Positions 60,010-64,000 of a DNA stretch of 64,000 nt are shown here, piece after piece (position 1 is the first letter of the stretch; each line of letters begins with the position of its first letter). Below the pieces are notes generated by a model. The model was not told the origin of the DNA, ran no database searches, and saw only the letters and a program-made list of their open reading frames with translations. The stretch comes from JACQFZ01 sp045810625 (GTDB lineage: Bacteria > Pseudomonadota > Gammaproteobacteria > Acidiferrobacterales > Sulfurifustaceae), in contig JBJMVQ010000029.1 of assembly GCA_045810625.1 (NCBI GenBank), forward strand, positions 94,281-158,280, given 5' to 3'. The translations under genes and the position numbers were made by a program.

Positions 60010-61441
60010 GCAGGTGCATCTCGAGTGGAATGGTGACGTGGAACGTGACGCCCCGATCGGGATTCGGCGTGACCCAGATCCGTCCGCCGTGAGTCTCGAT
60101 GATCGTGCGGCTGACGGCGAGTCCCAACCCCATCCCGTCAGGCTTGGTGCTGAAAAACGGCTCGAACAGTTTTGCGGCGAGACGCGGCGGCAGCCCCGGC
60201 CCCGTGTCGCTAACCGAGATCTCGATGCTCGCCTCGTTCGTGAGCGCCGTGCGCACACGCAGCTCGCGCGGAATGCCGTCCGTGCTCGCCAGCGCTTCGG
60301 CGCCGTTGCGCAGAAGGTTCAACACCACTTGTTCGATCTGCACGTCATCGACTGAGGCGCGCGGGAGATCCGGCGCGAGGTCGAGCGTGATGGCGATGCC
60401 GCGTTGGCGTGTTTCGGTCGCGGCGAGCGCGGCGACTTCGGCGACGAGCGTGTTGATATCGGCGTGCACGCGAGCCGGATTGCGCCGTCCGACGAAGCGG
60501 CGCAGCGTGAGCATCGCGTCCGCGGCACGCTGTGTCTGCGCCACGATCTGCTCCAGTACGCCGATCAGGCGTGCGCCGTCGATCTCCGCGGCGCGCAACC
60601 GGCGGATCGAGCCCTGCGCGTAGTTCGTGATCGCGGTCAGCGGCTGGCTGATCTCGTGTGCGATGCTCGCCGCCATTTCGCCGATGATGTTGACGCGGGC
60701 CGTGTGCGCGAGCTGCTCGCGTCGTAGCTGCACTTCCTCCTCCGTCCGGCGGCGTTCGGTGATGTCGCGACCGGTCGCGACGAAGCGAACGATGCGCCCG
60801 CTCGCATCGCGCAGCGGCATGATCGACTTCTGTTCCCAGTAAAGCGTTCCGTCCTTGCGCCGGTTGATGAATTCGTCGCTAAACACCTCGCCGTGCGAGA
60901 TCGTGTTCCATAAGCGCTGATAAAACTCGGGTTCCTGCCGTCCCGAACGAAGAAACGACGGCGTGCGTCCGCGCACTTCATCGAGGCTGTAGCCGGTAAT
61001 GCGCGTGAAGCTCGGATTGACGTACTCGATGACGCCCTTCGGATCGGTGATCATCACCGCGTCGGCAGTTTGTTCCGCCGCCGCGGCGAACGTCTGCATC
61101 TGTTCCTGCGCGTGCCGGCTGCGGAGCACTTCGCTCGCGAGCTTTCGGCGCGATTGCCATATCCACGCGGCGGCGCCTGCGAGCGCGAGCAGCGCGAGCG
61201 CGTCGGTGATCAGGAACAGCCATTGCTTCCAATCGGGCTCGTTGGCGATGAAGGGGAAGAACTTTTGTGCGTACCCGGGAATAGAGTTTGATTCCGCGTT
61301 CGGAATCGAACGCTCGATCATCGTGCTATAGGTGCCGATTTCGGTGGCGGGGGTCGATCGCGCATCGATGCGTTCCGCAAATGCGGGCGACGAGCACAGC
61401 CCGGATGCAAGGAGCAGCGCGGTGATGACGGTGCGCTTCAT
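59999..61441 (-). CDS. PAS-domain sensor histidine kinase
   Basis: A 480-residue kinase partnering the FixJ-type regulator. It has a signal-peptide-like segment (1-22), a periplasmic stretch of about 50 residues, one membrane helix (about 74-95), a PAS domain (about 112-232, including GYSLDEVRGRTPSFLRSGRQ), the phospho-acceptor H262 in IAHEISQPLTAI and a full HATPase domain (LNLLRNGAEAL, DTGPGLPP, GMGLGLAVSRTII). The layout is FixL/DctB-like. No haem-binding histidine is evident in the PAS domain, so the signal is unknown. Confidence 0.92.
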   Translation of the reverse strand: MKRTVITALLLASGLCSSPAFAERIDARSTPATEIGTYSTMIERSIPNAESNSIPGYAQKFFPFIANEPDWKQWLFLITDALALLALAGAAAWIWQSRRKLASEVLRSRHAQEQMQTFAAAAEQTADAVMITDPKGVIEYVNPSFTRITGYSLDEVRGRTPSFLRSGRQEPEFYQRLWNTISHGEVFSDEFINRRKDGTLYWEQKSIMPLRDASGRIVRFVATGRDITERRRTEEEVQLRREQLAHTARVNIIGEMAASIAHEISQPLTAITNYAQGSIRRLRAAEIDGARLIGVLEQIVAQTQRAADAMLTLRRFVGRRNPARVHADINTLVAEVAALAATETRQRGIAITLDLAPDLPRASVDDVQIEQVVLNLLRNGAEALASTDGIPRELRVRTALTNEASIEISVSDTGPGLPPRLAAKLFEPFFSTKPDGMGLGLAVSRTIIETHGGRIWVTPNPDRGVTFHVTIPLEMHLHER

Positions 61442-61586
61442 CGGCCATCGGTCGGATACGAAGACGCAGTTTATGCGCGAGCGCGTGCCGCTGGCAAAGC
61501 CCGCGTTGTTGGATTTACGCCCATGCTCATAGCGCCGTGCCGCGAAGTCCGCGGCGCGTGCGCTTGTTTTCCGCAAATGCTTCCTG

Positions 61587-61946
61587 CTACCGCGATGCGG
61601 CCGGCATAGGCGGTATCGCCGCGCCGTTTGCCTCGTCTTCTGCCCGCGTCAGGTTCGCGAGCAACGCCGTCCACGTGTCCGGGTCCAAGCGGCCGAACAT
61701 CAATCCGACCCCGGTCTCGGAGGACCGTGTGACAACAGCAGGCAAATGCGTTCGTTTGGTCGCGTCACCTCCCGGCAGAATCAATTCCACCGGTATGTGC
61801 GCGGGAAGGCGCGTACCTAATTGCACCAGCGCTCCACCATTGCTGATATTCAGTAGGCGTCCCCGTACCAAACCGAGCCGGCGGCACGCGATCGACACGG
61901 GCAGGCCGGCCGATTGGCGGGCTGCCCAGCGGTGTTCAATGCTCAT
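61587..61946 (-). CDS. PilZ-domain protein, second copy
   Basis: A 119-residue single PilZ domain. HRWAARQSAGLPV provides the basic start, and GRLLNISNGGALVQL (about 27-41) the DxSxxG-like motif with Asn at the first position. Similarity to the copy at 58730 is in fold pattern only. GGAGAGG lies just upstream of ATG 61946. The two PilZ genes flank the two-component pair, suggesting a shared surface- or motility-related output that I cannot specify. Confidence 0.78.
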   Translation of the reverse strand: MSIEHRWAARQSAGLPVSIACRRLGLVRGRLLNISNGGALVQLGTRLPAHIPVELILPGGDATKRTHLPAVVTRSSETGVGLMFGRLDPDTWTALLANLTRAEDEANGAAIPPMPAASR

Positions 61947-62210
61947 GCCCCTCTCCGGAGATGTGCACGGGCCGCAACCGACGCCCGTGTGATGAAGAAA
62001 AACTCGAAGGTGATTTATACGAGTCAAAGTGCGGCTGCTGTATACGGGACTTCACCGAAATAGCACTCGCGCGCGCGCGGCCTTTGCAGCGGCAAGCGAG
62101 GCACCGCGAAGCGACATATGCAAGTGAAGAAATATTACTTCCGATTATAAAGGTTTCTCTCCTACTACCCTCACTACCGTATGCGCCGACGAATTTTTTA
62201 GAGAAGCAAA
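61947..62210. other. Intergenic stretch before the sulfate-transporter relic
   Basis: No gene. AT-rich around 62130-62200 (ATATTACTTCCGATTATAAA), perhaps the former promoter of the decayed locus downstream. Confidence 0.4.
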
Positions 62211-62817
62211 ATGTTCAGGTCTTTGCTGATCGCTCCGCTGCTGAGTCAGCGGCATGGAGCGCGGCAGTACACGCCGCTATGCGGCTACTCAATGTTTCGT
62301 ACGACCCGACGCGCGAGTTCTATCAGGACTACAACGCCACGTTCGCACCTTACGCGTTGTTCCGGCACATGACCGTCTTCGAGTACGTCGTCTTCGGTTC
62401 GTGTGAAACGGCGGCGTGAACGACCGCCCGAAGCGCAGATCGCGAAGAAAGTGCACGAGCCGTGAGTCTCGTGCATCTCGACTGACTCGCCGGCCGCTGT
62501 CCGTCGCAGCTTTCCGGCGGTCCGCGTCAGCACATCGCACTCGCCGTCGAACCCGAGGTGTTGCTTGATCGATGAGTCCTTCTGCGCGCTTGACGCGAAA
62601 GTGCGTAAGGACCTGCTCAGTGGGCTGCGCGACCTGCACGATCCGCTACGCCTGTCACGTCTTCGTGCCGCATCAGCAGAAGGAAGCACTCGAAGTCGCC
62701 GATCGCGTGGTGCTGATGAACCACGGCAAAGTCGAGCAGCTCGCGCTGCGGGAGCGCGAGGAAGTGTTGGTACGGGCGAGAAACATGCGCGTGTTCCCGT
62801 ACCAGCAGACGGCATGA
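62211..62817 (+). pseudogene. Decayed sulfate ABC transporter locus (sbp-cysA fusion relic)
   Basis: Protein fragments in three frames match sulfate uptake genes. An Sbp-like signal peptide start (MFRSLLIAPLLS at 62211) is followed, frameshifted, by LLNVSYDPTREFYQDYNATF (62285-62344), the Sbp mature start. Without a break comes ALFRHMTVFEYVVFG (about 62354-62398), which belongs to the CysA ATPase. Later CysA pieces are QLSGGPRQHIALAVEPEVLL (62507-62566), DESFCALDAKVRKDL, and EALEVADRVVLMNHGKVEQ (to about 62745). In-frame stops and two further frameshifts make it non-functional. The region between Sbp and CysA (rest of sbp, cysT, cysW, CysA start) has been deleted. Confidence 0.8.
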
Positions 62818-62957
62818 CGCGTCTTGTAGAAACCAGCGACATGTCGACCGGCGGTCGGCAACGTTGACCGGTACCCGTTCGCGGCGGTCGTCGCGGTTCA
62901 CAGCGCCGTAGCGTAGAATCCGCACGCAGCTAACCGCGTTCAGGGGACAACGCCGCC

Positions 62958-64000
62958 ATGCCAAAAACATCCCGCCGTACTTCCGTTTTCACCGAATCGC
63001 TCATCCGCGAGATGACGCGCGTCGCGCAGAAGCACGGCGCGATCAACCTCTCGCAAGGCTTCCCCGATTTCGATCCGCCGGCGGCGTTGATCCAAGCGGC
63101 GAAGGATGCGATGGACGCGGGCCGGCATCAGTATGCGATCACCTGGGGTTCGCCGGAGTTGCGCGCCGCGCTCGCCGCGAAGCTCACGCGCTTCATGGGC
63201 GTGCCGATCAACGCGGACGGCGAGCTCGTGGTTACGTGCGGCGGCACCGAAGCGATGATGGTCGCGATGATGACAGTGGCCGATCCGGGCGATCGCGTTG
63301 GGCTCTTCACACCGTTCTACGAGAATTACGGGGCGGATGCGATTCTTTCCGGCGCGACGCCGGTGCACGTGCCGCTGCATCCGCCGAAGTACGAGTTCGA
63401 TCCGGCCGAGCTGCGCCGTGCGTTCGCGAGCGGGCTCAAGGCGTTTGTGCTGTGCAACCCGTCCAATCCGTGCGGCAAGGTCTTCACCCGCGCGGAGCTG
63501 GAACAAATCGCCGCGCTTGCGGAGGAGTACGATACCTGGATCATTACCGACGAGGTGTACGAGCACATCGTCTTCCCGCCGCACAAGCACACGTATTTCG
63601 CGACGCTCCCCGGCATGGCGCCGCGCACGCTCTCAACCTCGTCGCTCTCGAAGACGTACTCGATCACCGGCTGGCGGCTCGGCTACGTGTACGCGCCAGC
63701 ATCGGTCATCGCGCAGGCGCGCAAGGTGCACGATTTCCTGACCGTCGGCGCCGCGGCGCCGTTGCAGCACGCCGTCGTCACCGCGCTCAATTTTCCGCTG
63801 AGCTACTACGACGAGCTGCTCGCCAAGTACATCGAGTGCCGCGATATTTTCCTGAGCTACCTCGACCGCACGGGCTTGAGCTACACGCGCCCGCAAGGCG
63901 CGTACTACGTGATGGTCGACATTTCGCGCTTCGGCTACAAGAGCGACGTCGAATTCGCGCACTGGTGTGCGAAGGAGATCGGCGTCGCACCCGTGCCGGG
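62958..64000 (+). CDS. Class I/II PLP-dependent aminotransferase (incomplete at window end)
   Basis: At least 347 residues of a fold-type I aminotransferase, cut by the window end. It starts MPKTSRRTSVFTESLIREMT at ATG 62958 with AGGGGA about 10 bp upstream. INLSQGFPDFDPP, VVTCGGTEAMM, NPSNPCGKVF (substrate/PLP contact), DEVYEHI and the PLP-lysine motif SLSKTYSITGWRLGY (about 231-245) are intact. It resembles the methionine/kynurenine aminotransferase group (YbdL-like). Substrate is not determined. About 40 residues should follow beyond the window. Confidence 0.9.
   Translation, partial: MPKTSRRTSVFTESLIREMTRVAQKHGAINLSQGFPDFDPPAALIQAAKDAMDAGRHQYAITWGSPELRAALAAKLTRFMGVPINADGELVVTCGGTEAMMVAMMTVADPGDRVGLFTPFYENYGADAILSGATPVHVPLHPPKYEFDPAELRRAFASGLKAFVLCNPSNPCGKVFTRAELEQIAALAEEYDTWIITDEVYEHIVFPPHKHTYFATLPGMAPRTLSTSSLSKTYSITGWRLGYVYAPASVIAQARKVHDFLTVGAAAPLQHAVVTALNFPLSYYDELLAKYIECRDIFLSYLDRTGLSYTRPQGAYYVMVDISRFGYKSDVEFAHWCAKEIGVAPVP

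Overview
The window is a high-GC bacterial chromosome segment, most likely from a gammaproteobacterium (an environmental lineage; I cannot name the genus). The support is conserved gene order: dut-coaBC facing radC-rpmB-rpmG, purN-purM next to a CDP-alcohol phosphatidyltransferase and hda, wrbA-DUF2069, and xseB-ispA-dxs-folE2. I saw no rRNA, tRNA, CRISPR array, transposase or phage gene.

Layout. 0.1-11.3 kb: mostly housekeeping (rlmI, a membrane protein, an MFS carrier, an ATP-grasp enzyme, phosphomannomutase, dut, coaBC), with a large secreted alpha/beta hydrolase and two intergenic inverted-repeat elements inserted before dut. 11.3-29.4 kb: an accessory island occupying the place where coaBC and radC usually lie back to back. 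It holds a threonine deaminase lacking its regulatory domain, a LuxR-type regulator with tandem lux-box-like sites, and a tightly overlapping 14-gene operon (13972-28711): a short 2-isopropylmalate/homocitrate-synthase-like enzyme, two YrdC/Sua5-like proteins, an amidohydrolase, a haem-oxygenase-like diiron oxidase, an MFS carrier, aconitase-like large and small subunits separated by a predicted outer-membrane protein, a thioredoxin-fold ferredoxin, an iron(III)-type ABC importer and a citrate-synthase paralogue. 29.4-43 kb: radC-rpmB-rpmG, an MFS/CGNR-regulator divergon, an HNH nuclease, a desaturase, purine and phospholipid genes, hda, wrbA, aspA, a thioredoxin-like protein and acyP. 43-54 kb: nested repeats, a lytic transglycosylase, a RelA-type Rel enzyme, a lipoprotein, proS, a drug/metabolite exporter and a fructokinase-symporter-amidotransferase operon. 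54-64 kb: folE2, dxs, ispA, xseB, a cysteine-free IscR-like regulator, two PilZ proteins flanking a FixJ-type two-component pair, a decayed sulfate-transporter locus and an aminotransferase that runs off the window.

The best candidate for an undescribed system is the 13.6-28.7 kb operon. Its enzymes fit a homologation chemistry: 2-oxo acid plus acetyl-CoA, then aconitase-type isomerisation. The unregulated threonine deaminase next door could supply 2-oxobutyrate. Oxidative and carbamoylation-like tailoring, export, and re-import by an iron-type ABC transporter would follow. A hydroxy-polycarboxylate product, possibly a metallophore, is my inference; the gene content and the lux-box-like sequences are visible directly.
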